64,000 nucleotides of DNA from positions 5,294,718-5,358,717 of the forward strand of contig OZ017768.1 of NCBI GenBank assembly GCA_963969345.1, read 5' to 3'. The notes under the pieces were generated by a model, which saw only the letters and a program-made list of their open reading frames with translations, did no database searches and was not told the DNA's origin. The position numbers and the translations under genes were made by a program. Positions 21,026 to 32,051 of the stretch are shown here, in pieces. Numbering within the stretch: position 1 is the stretch's first letter; every line of letters starts with the position of its first letter. The stretch is from Turbatrix aceti (Eukaryota; Nematoda; Chromadorea; Rhabditida; Panagrolaimidae).

Positions 21026-24000
21026 TCAGAAGTAGATGGTAGGCGCGCTGATGGGGGTGCCGGTGGACGCGGCAATCTGAGCCCGAAGGCGTTCCGGCGA
21101 GGTGGCATGCGTAACCGCGGCGGCCCTCGGATAACTCGTAGACGCGTTCGAATAACTGACTGACTCATTGTCCTTGTTGTTGTCCTCGCCGGGCATCGAG
21201 AATCTCCCAAATCCGTCGGCATCCATCGAAGCGGTCCGCGTGATAACCACGCCTGTGTCAGGCAGAGTTTTTGATCTCCACGATTCCTGCTGGTCCCGAG
21301 GCCAGGAATTGAGAGACCTCAGCCGTCGGACGCAAAACATGCCGCTGATGACGAGGGTCGCTCCCGCGAGAACGAGAACCCCGGACAGGAGGCCCCAGTA
21401 CAGCGGAAGCGAGAAATATCCAGAATTGGCTCGAGTGTGTACGTACACGTTGACAAAGTTTCGGTGCCTCTGGGAGTCTTCTGCGACGACGACGAGTTCG
21501 TAGACGCTGCCCGCCGTGAGGGAGACATCTGGCATGACACTGAGCAGGCCTTCGCCGTCGACTTTGAATAATCTGAAACCCAGGGAATTTAGAATCCGTG
21601 AAATTGAGTGTTCTTACTCTTGGAAGTTTACAAGTCGGTAGGCAACGGTATCGTTTTCGTCCCTGTCGAGCGCGCGCACCTGACCGATGATGTCTGCGTT
21701 CCGCATGTCGAATTCGTACTCTGGTTGGTCGAATTCTGGCTCGTAGACGTTGACTTGCCTCACGGTGAGTTCTAGACGCGACCAGGCCCTCTGCAAATGT
21801 ATTTACCGTCAAAACAGATTTTTTATAGATGACGAAATTTTCGGCAAAGCTATCTCTGAATTTTGGACGTTTTGCATACCAAAAAAAGTCAATTAAAAAA
21901 AATAAATTTTTTTTTATTATGTTGAGAAAAAAGGCTTTTTTTACTTTCATGACCATTTTTGGGGGTTTCAGATACTCAAAATTAAAATTTTCGGAAAGCC
22001 GAACGCGAGACCGAAATTTTCGGATACCCAACCCAAAAAACCCAAAAACCCGAAATTTAGGGTCGGGTCCAAATTTCGGGTCGGATACCCCCGGATTTGC
22101 CATCGATGCTCTACTCACAGATTTGCCATCGGTGGCCAACAACCGCATCGAGTACTTGGATCTCGTAGGCGTGGCGTTTAGGAACACCCTTCCAGTCAGG
22201 TCTTCGATATACGCGACGTGTGATTCGTCTTCCAGGATGCTGTACCTCAACTTTGTTCCCGGCGTCGACGAAATCGCTTTCACCTGGGCTACTTCCATGC
22301 CCTTGGGTGAGTTGGACGTTAGCTGCAAAAATGTGTATGTTTGTATGTTCCCTCGTAATTTTACAAAATCACTTCTTGGCTCCTCGAAGCGAGCAAAAAC
22401 TGCAAGTCCAAGCAAGGCGAGTTGCTCTCGAACTCGTCGCTCAAGTGGACTCGGCTCCCCCGCTGGGCTCAAGTTTGCTTACTCACCTGAACGGAGTACA
22501 GAAGATGCTGGAACTCGATTGACGACTGATTCGTCACCCTGAGAATGGCCGTGGCAAAGCGTTCCGGTCGATTCACTTGTCTTGCCTGTAAATCTCCTCT
22601 TTTTTTCACATCCGGATTATCCAATCTGATTTTTTGAGTATTTCCGCGCACCAATGTTGCGTTGCGCATGCGATCGCGATCGCGATTGGTGTTGGTTTCC
22701 AAAGTAATCCCTGCTGCTCGAAGCTGTCAGATTACGCGCCCGGGTCCGTCTAAGTGTCACATCGCGTGCTTGCCCAGAATCATGCAAAGAATCGAATTCG
22801 AATTCATGCACAGTGAAAGTTTCTCTCACCCCCTCAGGAAACGTTTTCTGCAGGAGAACAGATCAAGAACAGCCAGAGAAAGCGCGCTCTCTAGAAATAA
22901 GAAATAATCATCGAAGCAGCAGTGCGCACTTGAAAATGTCGAAAAAAGGCCAAATCGAGGTAAGTGGCCATCTTGCACAAAAGCGGGGCCCTCTTCGGAG
23001 GGAGGGGGGTTCAGCCAGGCGTCCCGGGACCTGCTCTTAAAAAACAGAGAACAAAACAACCCACGTGGACAAAGAGAGTCGTCGAGATAACGGTATCGTC
23101 GACCAGTCGGACGACGCCTGACGAGTTGATCGAGTAAAACTCGGAAAACTCGCCGGAGAGCTCGTAAAAGATCGGGTCGTTGAGTGTGTCGCCGTCCTTG
23201 GCGCGGATTGGATCGGGGAAGACTTCGAAGATCGAGTCCTGCAAAAAGTGAGTGAGTTTAACCCAAAACAAAAATCAAAAAGCAAAAACCCAAAAATTCT
23301 TTTTCAACGAGAAAAAAAGTTATCGGTCCCCTAAAAATCCATTCAAGAGACAGCGTGAGGAACACACACGCCAAAGCCGTTCCCACGGAAAACGGATAGG
23401 TTCGATACCGCGCGTGGGAAAGAAACGTCCATCATCCGTGTCGTCGCCCAACACGAAAAACAAGTCAGTCAATCACCCACCTGAATGCTGTTGGTGTGGT
23501 AGTTTTCGTGGTCGAAAACAGGGTTGAGATCGTCGACGTCGTCAACGTTGACCGTCAACCGGGCCCGCGTCTGCTTCGGCGGCGATCCGGCATCTTCGGC
23601 TTCGATATCGACGACAAATTTTTTGAGAGACTCATAATTGATGCGGTCAGCGACGACGATCTGCGGCTTATAAGGATCCGGGATGCGTAGGAGCGCGGGA
23701 CCGTCTGTTTCGACGATTTTGTACCGAACGTAGCTGTTCGGACCGTCCTGGTCATCGTCGGTGGCCTCGAATTCAAGTGCCACGGGCGTTCCTGGAGGCA
23801 GTTCTTCCGGAAGACGGATTTCGTAGGATTCCCGGTCAAAAACAGGTGCGTTGTCGTTGACGTCCTTGACCGTTACGAAAGTGCTGATGTTCAGCTGAAA
23901 AAATAAAAGTAAACATGAGTGTCCGTGTTTGTGGTTTCGCGGATGGATGCCTACCTGGGGAGATTGGTTGTCAATGAGGGAACGGCACTCGACGACGACT

Positions 24001-25011
24001 TCGAACCGGGCGAGGCCCTAAAAACGAAAAAAAATAATTTGTCGTTCACAAACAAAAAAACAAGCCTTGTCTCGATCGAGATCCGTGATAAGCTTCAGCT
24101 GCTTGCTGCTGGCGTCGAGCGCGGCAAATTCCTGTCCCTTGACCAATCTCAGCTGAACGCTGGCATCCGGACCCCGGGTCTCGCCGAGAACCGGGATTTC
24201 CGTCAGCACGGATCCTGCAACGATAATATTTACTATGCCTTTCTGTGTTTTTTTTGCACTTAAAATGGTCAGAATAAAATTTGTTTGCCTTTAACCTGTC
24301 GTCAGCGCTTCGATGACAGATCCCCTGCCAATCACGGTTTACCGGTGCTCTCAGTAAGCAAGCCGAGCTATGCTGCCTGCCGGCGTTGGTGCTGCAAAGT
24401 CGCCACCGCCACCGCCACCGCACGAGTGGCCACTTCAGTCCCAGGCTTGCTGACCCTACGAAGCCCCCCTGTGTTTACCCAACTTCAGAACGAGCGCGGT
24501 ACGACAGCTCAGACACGTCACTGTGAGCAGCGCCGCCGAGGCCGAGACCGAGACCGAGGTATGACAAGTTTTGACCGATCATCTTGCTAATACGCGACTA
24601 TCGACACCCGTGAGCTGTTTTTTTTCGGCGGAAAAAAAATCTCGCTCGGCAGCCGCTAGCCGGCGACGGACCGTTTTTTGGTGTCAAACGGACGGAAATT
24701 AATTGGAAGCCGGTGTCTAATTAATTAATTAATTAATTATTTTTCGCTGTAGGTTACTCACTGATTTTCTTACATCGGTGGTCATTTAATGAAAAAATTT
24801 AAGAAAAGTAGAGGTTCTAGGATTGGCCAGGTAAGGTCAGGTAAAACTCGAAAATGAACTTCAAAACAGATTGCAAAATCAAAAACTCACCAAGAGGCGC
24901 ATTTTCGAAAACAGAAGTGTAGACCGAGCTTCTCTCGTTTACAAGCAGACAACCGCTGCCGCCGACGGCCGCGGCTACCTCAGCGAAGCCCAGAAGCAGC
25001 GCGAGGAGCAT
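21026..25011 (-). CDS. Cadherin-superfamily single-pass membrane protein
   Basis: Nine exons, 25011-24891, 24214-24066, 24017-23955, 23894-23481, 23238-23065, 22585-22487, 22322-22119, 21790-21618 and 21572-21026, all in phase, give 647 residues. An N-terminal signal peptide (LLALLLGFAEVAAAV) is followed by about five cadherin repeats. Calcium-site signatures include VKDVNDNAPVF, TDDDQDG, VDDVDDLNPVF and ALDRDENDTVAYRL. A transmembrane helix (about 517-545) precedes a ~100-residue cytoplasmic tail rich in Ser/Asn with no catenin-binding motif. It would mediate calcium-dependent adhesion at the cell surface. It is short for the protocadherin-like family. Intron 2 has a GC donor (GACAAG then GCTTGT). 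Intron 7 contains an R2 repeat. Confidence 0.85.
21833..22092 (-). repeat. Intronic TIR element, family R2, copy b
   Basis: In the cadherin intron 21791-22118. On the gene's strand it begins GGGGGTATCCGACCCGAAA about 26 nt after the donor, contains repeated CCGAAAATTTCGG-like palindromes and an A/T centre, and ends with CCGAAAATTTCGTC. Similar in wording and placement to the copy in the nuclear receptor. Confidence 0.5.
24717..24740. repeat. (TTAA)n microsatellite
   Basis: Six consecutive TTAA/AATT units in the first cadherin intron; a shorter one at about 25108-25123. Confidence 0.8.
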
Positions 25012-25963
25012 CGCCTGCAGGAAGATTCGCGACAGTGACAGCGAACTGGAAAAAGCGAAAGACGAGCAATGAGCAAAGCGCGATGAGCCGTTTGTCGGCT
25101 TGGAGATTTATTTAATTAATTAATTGTATCGCGATTCGCAAAAAGGGGGATCGTCGATGGACGCGAGGTCGGTCGACGGACAACACAGGTGTACCACGCG
25201 AGAGAGAGGACAGCAAAGGCGACGACAATCGAATCGCAGGGGATTCGATTCCAGCCACCGCGTGAACGGACAGCCCTGCTTACAAGGAAAAGCACCGACA
25301 ACTACGAGGACGACGACGACGATTGAGCGAGGAGGGGGGAGAGACAAAGCAGGGATGGATCGAGTCTCCTCCGCAACCCGACTCGACTCGACGCGATGAG
25401 ATGAGATGAGAGGCGGGTCGATCGCGCCTCTCACCCGCAGGATAACTGGACGACGCTGCCTGCAGCTGCGCGGATTCGATTGGCCTCAATTTGCCAGCCA
25501 GCGCCTTGAGCGATGGATGCCGCGTGTCCAGACCGGCCGCGGCCGTGGTCAGGGCTCGGCACTTTGCGATGGGGTTTGGGCAATTTGATTTTGGGGCTGT
25601 GAATGAATCAATGAATGTTCGTTCCAATTATTAAAGAGAGGCCATTAACGCGATTTTGATTATAAATAATTGAAGATGTTTTTTGCTAATTAGAAACAGA
25701 AATGAGCAACAAATGAATTTTTTGGTTGTCTGTTGCGGCGACCGTTAAAAAAAACAGCTGTGAGACAATAATCAAATCCTAGGATTTCAAATTCCGATTT
25801 TTCCGTTCCTACGATTCAGAACAAAAAAATCGGCTGCACAAATTTGAACAATATTGCATCGATGATACCAGAAAAAACATTTTTAAACATCAAAAAACCG
25901 ATCAAAACAACAAACAAACAAGCAATCGTAAAAAATCAACGCGTGAACATCAGGTGAAGCGCT
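25012..25963. other. Intergenic between cadherin and CBP-like genes
   Basis: Both neighbours are on the minus strand. The part next to the cadherin start (25030-25420) has GA/CGACGA-rich microsatellite tracts and probably the promoter. The part near 25700-25960 is AT-rich 3' flank of the CBP-like gene. No gene seen. Confidence 0.4.
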
Positions 25964-28409
25964 TCACTTTTTTGAAATCATCGCATGCGGTCGCTTGATG
26001 CCAATGAGGGACTCGTAATTGCCATCGCGGTGGAAAGCAAATTGAAGCTCTTGAACCTCCCGTCGCAATGGCAGGCACTCCGGGCACTCCATATCTTCGC
26101 ACTCGCATTCCAGAACTTTTTTGAGCCTCCCGTCTCGAATATTGAGCCAATCGTCAGGAACCTGGTTGCAAGTCGGAACGGGCACAGTGATGGGCTTATG
26201 CAGCTCGCCAGGTTTGAGGCACTGCTTGCACTTGAAGACGCCATTCTTTCCCGATTTGAAGTCTTTGGCGTATTTGAAGGCAATGACTTCTGCAGCACGA
26301 CAACCCTCAAACTCCGCACAACGGTCAATTTCGGCTTTGTGAGTTTCAAAGCAGGACACACATTTTCGGTAAAAGACATGCTCTTCCTTTTCTTTTTCGT
26401 CGGTCAGATCCTCGAGGAATGTTCCCTTGATGCACAGCGTTGCGTATTTGGCGCTGTCCAAGTTGTGAAACTGGAGTTTAGATTCCTTGCAGAACTGCAG
26501 AAACACCAGTCGATTGGCCATGACGCCGTATTGACCCCACTCAGGCTCATCGTCCAGATAGGGAAAACGCCTGTGGACCTCGGGTTTCTTGAGCGTGATG
26601 TAGAAGAGGTTTTTACCAAAGATCCTCAGCTTCGATTTCATCTCCGTTTTGAACCTTTTCGCGGTGATTTTCGTCGGATCCCTGAAATCCATCAAAACTA
26701 ATATATTTTCACGCAAATTGGAAAAACTTACTTTTCGGTGAAGAACTTATTGATTTCTAGATACAACGCGTCGCCTACGCAGTACGGCACCGGAAGCTGG
26801 TAGTCCTCAGCGGCATCGATTTCAGAAATTTTGCTGTCCATCGTATGGAAGGCCTCGACGATGCCCTTCTTCTTTGCATCCTTGAACAGATCATTGTACC
26901 ACTGCAGAAGGGATTTTTCGTCCAGCGTAGTTGAAGGATGGAGGTTGAACACGTAATCATCGTTTTTGGGCGGAGAGCAGGCCCAAATGTAGGCCTTCTC
27001 GAATCCCCGATGCCGGACATAGTCGAGGTAGGAACTGATGATGCGGAAATTGAAATGCCGACGAAAACGAGCCAGACACTGGATGGTATCGAGGTAGGCA
27101 ACGTAAATCGTGTTCTTGTTGGACTCAGGACAGTCGGGACCGTACTCGTAGCAGTACATGACGAAGAACAAGACGTCGCGCTCATCCGCGTGGCAGTAGA
27201 CGGTGATGCACCGCGATCGGTACGGCATCTTTTCAGGCAGAGACGAGATCATCTCGCGAACCTTTGGATCGATCACGTCCTCCTTTCGGATATTCGCTGC
27301 GACACGCACCGTGATAGGAAAGTTCAGAAGGCTAGCATCACCGATGTTTTGGGCCTTGATAGAGTCCGTCATGTAATCGGTCAATTCGGATTCGCCGAGA
27401 GCAGGAGGAAAAAGGCCGCCAGCTAAAAAAAAGGTGTAAGGAACAAAGAACCAAAAACAATGTACTCACGGTCACCGTGAAGGTAGGGGAAGAGAGGCGT
27501 GCGGATTTCGTAGGTCTCGCCGTTTATCAGTCCGAAAGTAATGCAGAACGTGCAGATGTACTGATGACCAGAGACCAGAGGCTCAAAGGCCACACACGTG
27601 ACGTGGGCAACAGCACCGCACGAGAAACAGGACACCGTCTTGACAGGCTCGTCCGGGACCAACGTAGACGGTGTTCGATCCTTTGGCATCGGAAAAGATT
27701 GAATACCTCCTTGGGCGTCATGGAAGGTGATGGTCTTGGATTGTCCACGGCTTTTGAAGCAAGCCAGGCAGGCATAATAGTCATCACCGGTGCCGTCAGT
27801 CGAAGTATGACGAGTCGCAGACGGCTGCGTGTCAGTGAACTTGTAATACTGGGCACCAGAAGGAATCAGACAGCGTTCCTTACGAGCACTGCAGAGGATC
27901 GTCTGTTTCTGGTAAAAGACATCTTCCTTGCAGAAGCACGTGCCCAGTTCGGATTCGTCAAATTCGGGGTCAAGTTTGAAGCGTTTGACAACAAGTTCGT
28001 ACTCCGCCTAAAATCAGGTAAAAAATAAATAAAATCCATCAAAGCAAAAAAAAACTTACCCTAGAGTTGGCATGTGTGTAGCAAAACTGCTCAGCACAGA
28101 GAAGCAACGCTTCTTTGAAACCGTTATGCTTTATGATCATAAACTGCTTTAAGTCCGTAAGAGCATTTGGGCGGGTATGATGTTCATCTCGCAACTTTGT
28201 GTGCCACGTACTGTACCTAACATTGGTCTTCAGCATCTCAGGTAGTGTAGCCAAGCCCTAAAATGAAGAAAAAAAATCAAAAACCGATATAAATAGATCA
28301 AACACGCGTTCACACACACCATCGGTTTCAAAATTCGGCAATTACTAAACCGCATCGCACAAAAAAACACGAAATCAGACGCGCACTCGAATTCAAAAGT
28401 CGGTTCCAT
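25964..28409 (-). CDS. Truncated CBP/p300-type histone acetyltransferase
   Basis: Five exons, 28409-28320, 28257-28060, 28007-27470, 27422-26732 and 26681-25964, all in phase, encode 744 residues. The order is that of the p300/CBP catalytic core. It starts with the second half of a bromodomain (KPMGLATLPEML). The core RING follows (CFCKEDVFYQKQTILC), then PHD (CFSCGAVAHVTC ... YICTFC) and the acetyltransferase domain (YVAYLDTIQ, YIWACSPPKNDDYVF, LLQWYNDLF). The two residues needed for catalysis are present (Trp422 and Tyr451, equivalent to p300 W1436 and Y1467). The following zinc region is degenerate. TAZ1, KIX, the first bromodomain half, a canonical ZZ and TAZ2 are absent. The first Met at 28409 is the most upstream exon I can support; earlier exons are possible. 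Confidence 0.8.
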
Positions 28410-29072
28410 TTTACTTTCAGACCAAATATAGAAAACATTACTATACATACTTGTAATTACACGGTTACACATTGAAATAACAAAAAAAAGAAGAAAAAGA
28501 ACAAAAGAACGAATAAAAAGAGCCAAATTAGTCGAAAAATCAAAATTATTGCAATCACAACCAGAGCGCGGGTTTTACATAGATCCTGTTTGTTCTTACG
28601 TATCGTATCTTTTTTCGCTTCGAGAGAACCGAACAAATTGCGATCACGTTGTTTTATATTCGTTTCGAGACAAATTGTTTTTTTACACTTTATTTTGCTT
28701 TTCTTTTAAATTTTTCGTTGAATCAGGGGAAATTTCCTGGCGAACATCAAAAACGCGTTTTTCAAGGGCGGATTTGTGATTGCAGGCGTCGGCGTCTTCT
28801 GAAGAGGCAGCAGTGATGTCCACGCTTTGTTTGACTCGGCATCGGCTCTTCAGAGCCCTTGAATGCTCGATTTGGCATTTTTTGGCTCGGATGACAAATC
28901 TGCTGTAATCACAGTTATTCAACAATCAACAACGCGGGTTTGCCGACGTCGCATTCCCATCGACGCCGTCATTTTTGCATGAGGCCTGTGAGGCCGAGGA
29001 ATTCAGTGGACTACCGAGGGCAGGAGAATCAGTCAAGCAACGTTACGTCATTCTTGTCAATCTGGGACAGTC
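28410..29072. promoter_or_regulatory. Divergent region between CBP-like gene and unknown gene
   Basis: Holds the 5' flanks of both genes; a possible additional upstream CBP-like exon could lie here, but I found no convincing one. No motif recognised. Confidence 0.3.
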
Positions 29073-30448
29073 ATGTGCATTCCGAAACACAAGAACAAGC
29101 AGTCCAACGTTACTCCGGGGGCGGTGCCACTGGCCCCCAAAGATCAAAGCTTGATGAAGACGACAACAAAGCCCGAAACCAAAACCAAGGATAATGAATT
29201 TTCGTCGGAGAATTCGCAGAAGCTGCCGCGTCCGGAGGCCCACAGCGAGAGACAGGTCCACCGGGCCGTCGACAACCTCACCAAGCTCCGGGCGGGCAGG
29301 AAAAAGAAAACCACGGAGGAGCAGCAACAGTTCACGAAAAAGCTCGGCGATATCGGATACTGCGTGAAGGGGAACGCAAAGAACGCCAAAAACGATGATA
29401 CCCTCTGTCCGCAGCAAATTAACGATGAGAGCAACGATGGCGACGAGACCGAGGATGTCGATGACTGCGATCCCACCGAGGAAAACTACATGTACAACAA
29501 CCGCGATATCCGCTATACCGGCGTCGAGCTCATCGGGGACCTCAAAAACAAGGCAAGCAACGTTCCTCCTGACATTCTCACCCGGGCAAGTCCACGCTGG
29601 GATCCCTGGGCGCCGGTCGAGGTGCTAAAGTCGAGGAGCGTTTTCACGTGTGAATCGCTACGGACGAACACTCTCGCGACCGCCGTTCTTTCGTGTTCCG
29701 TCGAGAAGGAGCAGGAGGCGTTTAGGAATCTGAAGTCAAAGCCTGCACAGACGTCTGGGTGAGTTTTACCCGCGGGAAGAGTGTTCGGCGAACGTTCGTG
29801 TTCATTCGCGAACAAATTCGATTTTTCCTGTTTTTTTGTTCGCAAACAATTTTTTTCTCAAATTTATTTGTTCGCGTTTGTGTGCGAACAAAGTCAAATT
29901 TTCCGAACAGATAAAACGAGCAAAAATCGGGGTAAAATTAGGGAAACGGTGTCAAAATTGATGTTATTTGACAATAAAATGACAAATAACATTCATCAAA
30001 TTAGCCAAAAAAGGAAAATTGTTATCCCAAAATAAGAAAACTTGGATTACCTAATTCTTCATTTTTTTACACGGGTAAACAAAATTTTGAACAATTATTT
30101 TTAATAAAATCTGTTCGATGTTCGTTCGCAAACACGATCAAAAATATTCGCGTTTGTTCGATTTTTTGAGCAAAAATATCGAAAACGTTCGTTCGCGAAC
30201 GAAAAACACGGTTTTGACTGTTTTCCCAATCTAGCAATTATATCCGCGTTTTCAGACCTAAAGTCGCGGTGAGCCCAATCCCGAAGCTGCTGAAAAAGTA
30301 CGCCAAGAAGGAAGTCACCATCAACGTGACGTGCGAGACCGTAGCGACCGAAGACAAGAGCGTCAAGAGTGTTGTCAAGAGCGTTATCAAGAACAAGATG
30401 CCTCCTTCTGATATGCCCGTAAATAAAACTCAGGAGGCCAGTACTTAA
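29073..30448 (+). CDS. Unrecognised charged protein, two exons
   Basis: Exons 29073-29758 and 30256-30448 join in phase to 292 residues, and AATAAA at 30479-30484 supports the 3' end. The protein is hydrophilic, rich in Lys, Asn, Thr and Asp/Glu. It has a basic segment (LRAGRKKKTTEEQQQF), an acidic one (DGDETEDVDDCDPTEEN) and a lysine-rich C-terminus (KSVKSVVKSVIKNKMPP). No signal peptide, membrane helix or known domain. It is probably a lineage-specific, mostly disordered protein; function unknown. Its single intron is almost filled by an R1 repeat. Confidence 0.65.
29781..30211 (+). repeat. Intronic TIR element, family R1, copy B
   Basis: Begins GTTCGGCGAACGTTCG 22 nt after the 5' splice site and ends GTTCGTTCGCGAACG then AAAAACACGG. 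It contains the conserved internal block GGTGTCAAAATTGATG and an inner palindrome ATGTTATTTG...CAAATAACAT. Same orientation as its gene. Flanks total about 66 nt. Confidence 0.75.
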
Positions 30449-30633
30449 TTAATTAAGTTTTCATCCTTGTTGATGTTCAATAAACCAGTCTTCCTCCATC
30501 TATCCTCCTTCGATTGACGTTTATCGTCACAATTCATTTACAAAAAACAAACACATGACAATCAACAGAAGCACAAGTTAAATAGGAACGAACGGTAGCA
30601 GTAATTCAGTCTCGATTTCGATCCATGGCTCGT

Positions 30634-32051
30634 TCACTTCATCTTACCCAACTTAACCTTAATCGGCGCTCTGAGACCGCCCTTGTTGAGTATCGTCTGC
30701 TGCTCGGTAGCCGCCAGCTTGTTGCGTTCTTTCTCGAGTTCCTGTTTCTGCTTTTCAAAGTTGCTTCTAGCCTGTAGCATGGCAAGCCGCTCTTCGTGCT
30801 GAAAAATAGACAGATTATTGGTCGTCTCAGAGCAAATCGCCGGGAGAGGTGGTGGCGCAGCAGCGGCCAAGAGCATTTGGATTTTGTGGATTCTTCATCA
30901 CCTGAAAAACTTTCCGACGACGCTGGTTGTTGTGGTTGTCCTTCTTCACTCCATAGCCGCTCAACGGGCTGTTGGACAGCGCAGACGTAGACGAGTGACA
31001 ACAAATCATGAGTGTGTGTCGTACCAAAACAATAAGTAAAAAGCGGAGAAGAAGATCACGCATCGTCGCCGCGTAACACGCGACACAATCAATGTGTAAA
31101 ACAACAATCAAGGTGCAACAGATATCGAAAGGACTACGACGAATCAATCAAGCTCCAAAATAACGTACCGCTTGTCGGCGGGTGTCTTCGACGGCTTTGG
31201 TGCGTTCTTCGAGATCTTTTTCGATCTGCGCCACTCGTTTTTGAAATTCTTCCTGAAAAAAATTGAATTGACGCGTTTTTATAAAAAAAACCGTATTTTA
31301 GGCCAAAAACAAAAAAAAACTCACTTGTCTCTTCTGAGCCTCTTCCATGTCGTTGCGCATCTCTTGCTCGATCTGCAGCCGAAGTCTGCCTTCAATCTCG
31401 ACTTTTTCCTTTGCCACTCGGTCTCGAATGTATTCTTCCGTCTTTCCCTGCTTTTCCTCGACCTAAAAAACGCATAAACATCAAAAAATCCGAAGAAAAG
31501 GTTAAACTCACCAGCTGTTCTACTTTTTCACCAATCCACGTGAGAAGCCCCTCATTGCCAGCCACAGAAGGTAATTCCGAAGCCAGAGCGGTGATGAACT
31601 CACCGCGGACCTCCTGCGGCAGACTGAGCTTCACAGACGGCACCGGAGCCTCGACTGGCTGCGGCGCGGGTGCTGGAGTGCTCACCGGAGCCGCGGCAGG
31701 CTTGGAAACCGCAGCGGCACTGCTGACTGTCGTCGATGGACTGTCGAAAGGCGAATTCGGGTTTCGGGGAGGCGATGAGCTGCGGCGACGGCGTCTGTGG
31801 TCCCGGTCTCGCCGACGTTCGCGTTCACGATCGCGATCACGGTCGCGATCTCCCCGGTCTCGGTCCCGGCGTGAAGACTGATAATGCCGACGTGAAGAAG
31901 AGGAATACCGGTCGTCGCGGTGCCGATGACGACTCGGAGACCGTGAACGAGATCTCGACTTACGACGCCGGCTTCGTGGAGCTGGCGAACGGCTGGGTGA
32001 GCGACTCTGCGCCGTCGAGCGGCTGCGCGACCGACTTCTAGACCTCGGCAT
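30634..32051 (-). CDS. ARGLU1: Arginine/glutamate-rich splicing cofactor (ARGLU1-like)
   Basis: Exons 32051-31512, 31462-31325, 31252-31169 and 30798-30634, all phase 0, give 308 residues. Residues 1-105 are an RS domain (SRSRSRS and RDRDRDRE runs). Residues ~105-155 are Ala/Pro-rich linker. Residues ~185-300 are a continuous Glu/Lys/Arg coiled coil (KVEIEGRLRLQIEQEM, EEFQKRVAQIEKDLEERTKA). The last exon matches the conserved ARGLU1 end: HEERLAML, a KQ/KE helix, then QTILNKGGLRAPIKVKLGK. ARGLU1 is a nuclear protein that couples transcription and alternative splicing. The 3' ends of this and the neighbouring plus-strand gene are only 185 bp apart. Confidence 0.82.

Noticed and set aside
25240..25262. 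T-loop-like GATTCGATTCC resembling a tRNA B box
   Set aside because: No matching A box at proper distance and no acceptor-stem pairing.
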